From Cryoendolithus antarcticus (Eukaryota > Ascomycota > Dothideomycetes > Cladosporiales > Cladosporiaceae), in contig NAJO01000044.1 in assembly GCA_002077065.1 (NCBI GenBank), positions 62,001 through 126,000 on the forward strand: DNA of 64,000 bases. The letters run 5' to 3'. The translations under genes were made by a program, and so were the position numbers. The notes beneath the pieces were generated by a model. The model was not told the origin of the DNA and searched no databases. It worked only from the letters and a program-made list of their open reading frames with translations. Of this stretch, positions 63,660 to 64,000 are shown piece after piece. Numbering within the stretch: the stretch's first letter is position 1; each line of letters opens with the position of its first letter.

Positions 63660-64000
63660 CTACACTAACGCATTCGCTACGCCTCCGGTCTCCATCTGGG
63701 TGATCTTAGCCTTCAGTTCCCGTATGCTCTTGTCTCTTTGCTTGACCGTGTTCTCTAGAACCCGCACCCTTCGATCTCTCTGCTTGATCTTATCTACCAG
63801 TTCTTGATGATCTCGCTCCTTTGACCAGGTCTCAAAATCCCACTCCGGCTCGATTGCAGCCTCCTGTGGCCCAGCATCGTCCCACTCCGGTACATTGTGG
63901 TCCATCGCAGCACACACCTGTCTCAGATCCTCAGTCTTGTCATCAACTACTTCGCGAGCAGCCTCCAGCCTCGCCTCCTCAAGAATTAGGTCTTCGAAGT
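63660..64000 (-). CDS. C-terminal end of a coiled-coil protein (runs off window)
   Basis: The minus-strand frame is open from the window edge to the stop at 63660, at least 113 codons. It reads EEARLEAAREVVDD near the edge, a short acidic segment with PEWDD and EPEWDFETWS, then a coiled coil (ELVDKIKQRDRRVRVLENT, RELKAKITQ) and the end GGVANALV. The start and any introns lie beyond 64000. No family is recognised. Confidence 0.5.
   Translation of the reverse strand, partial: FEDLILEEARLEAAREVVDDKTEDLRQVCAAMDHNVPEWDDAGPQEAAIEPEWDFETWSKERDHQELVDKIKQRDRRVRVLENTVKQRDKSIRELKAKITQMETGGVANALV

Overview
This window is nuclear DNA from a filamentous ascomycete. The genes are dense and intron-poor, with spliceosomal introns of about 38-115 nt (GTRNGT donor, CTNAY branch, YAG acceptor). 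The genome is GC-rich, and the gene set is fungal (CHS7, AIM32, CYC2, an NHA1-type antiporter, cupredoxin- and 2EXR-type proteins). The style fits Pezizomycotina, most likely Dothideomycetes; that placement is inference and no marker gene proves it. I see no rRNA, convincing tRNA, CRISPR array or complete transposon.

Layout. 0-17.5 kb is a core housekeeping block: a short-chain dehydrogenase, a Rab GTPase, an amino-acid permease, a LOG-type hydrolase, CHS7, an XRCC4-like protein next to a BRCT protein, a beta-carbonic anhydrase, a MARVEL-type membrane protein, a ubiquitin-like/WLM metalloprotease and an NHA1-type antiporter. 17.6-34 kb mixes an F-box/repeat protein, a full-size ABCA transporter, an NTF2-like protein, a small secreted cysteine protein, a CP-motif repeat protein, a partial second F-box-family copy, a membrane-anchored GH5 enzyme, a second SDR and an orphan coiled-coil protein beside an AT-rich palindromic patch. 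34.9-38.7 kb holds a 2EXR protein, EMC7 and a Gfo/Idh/MocA oxidoreductase.

38.8-45.3 kb is the most unusual part: six small genes in a row, all on the minus strand, that share a roughly 48-residue helical block aligning without gaps. Three of them also share a C-terminal domain joined by an intron at the same position and phase. I recognise no known family, so this looks like a locally expanded, lineage-specific gene family; one member carries an in-frame stop and one carries an internal duplication.

46-64 kb returns to conserved genes: CLPTM1, a cupredoxin-like membrane protein, AIM32, an acid sphingomyelinase-like enzyme, a large dynamin/SLIP-GC-like GTPase, CYC2 and a DHA2-type MFS transporter. 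It ends with a decayed third copy of the F-box family (readable only by hand translation across an intron), an orphan 291-residue protein and the C-terminal end of a gene that runs off the window.

Exon models were built by eye from reading frame, splice consensus and family alignment; there is no transcript support. Family assignments are from motif recognition, not database searches.
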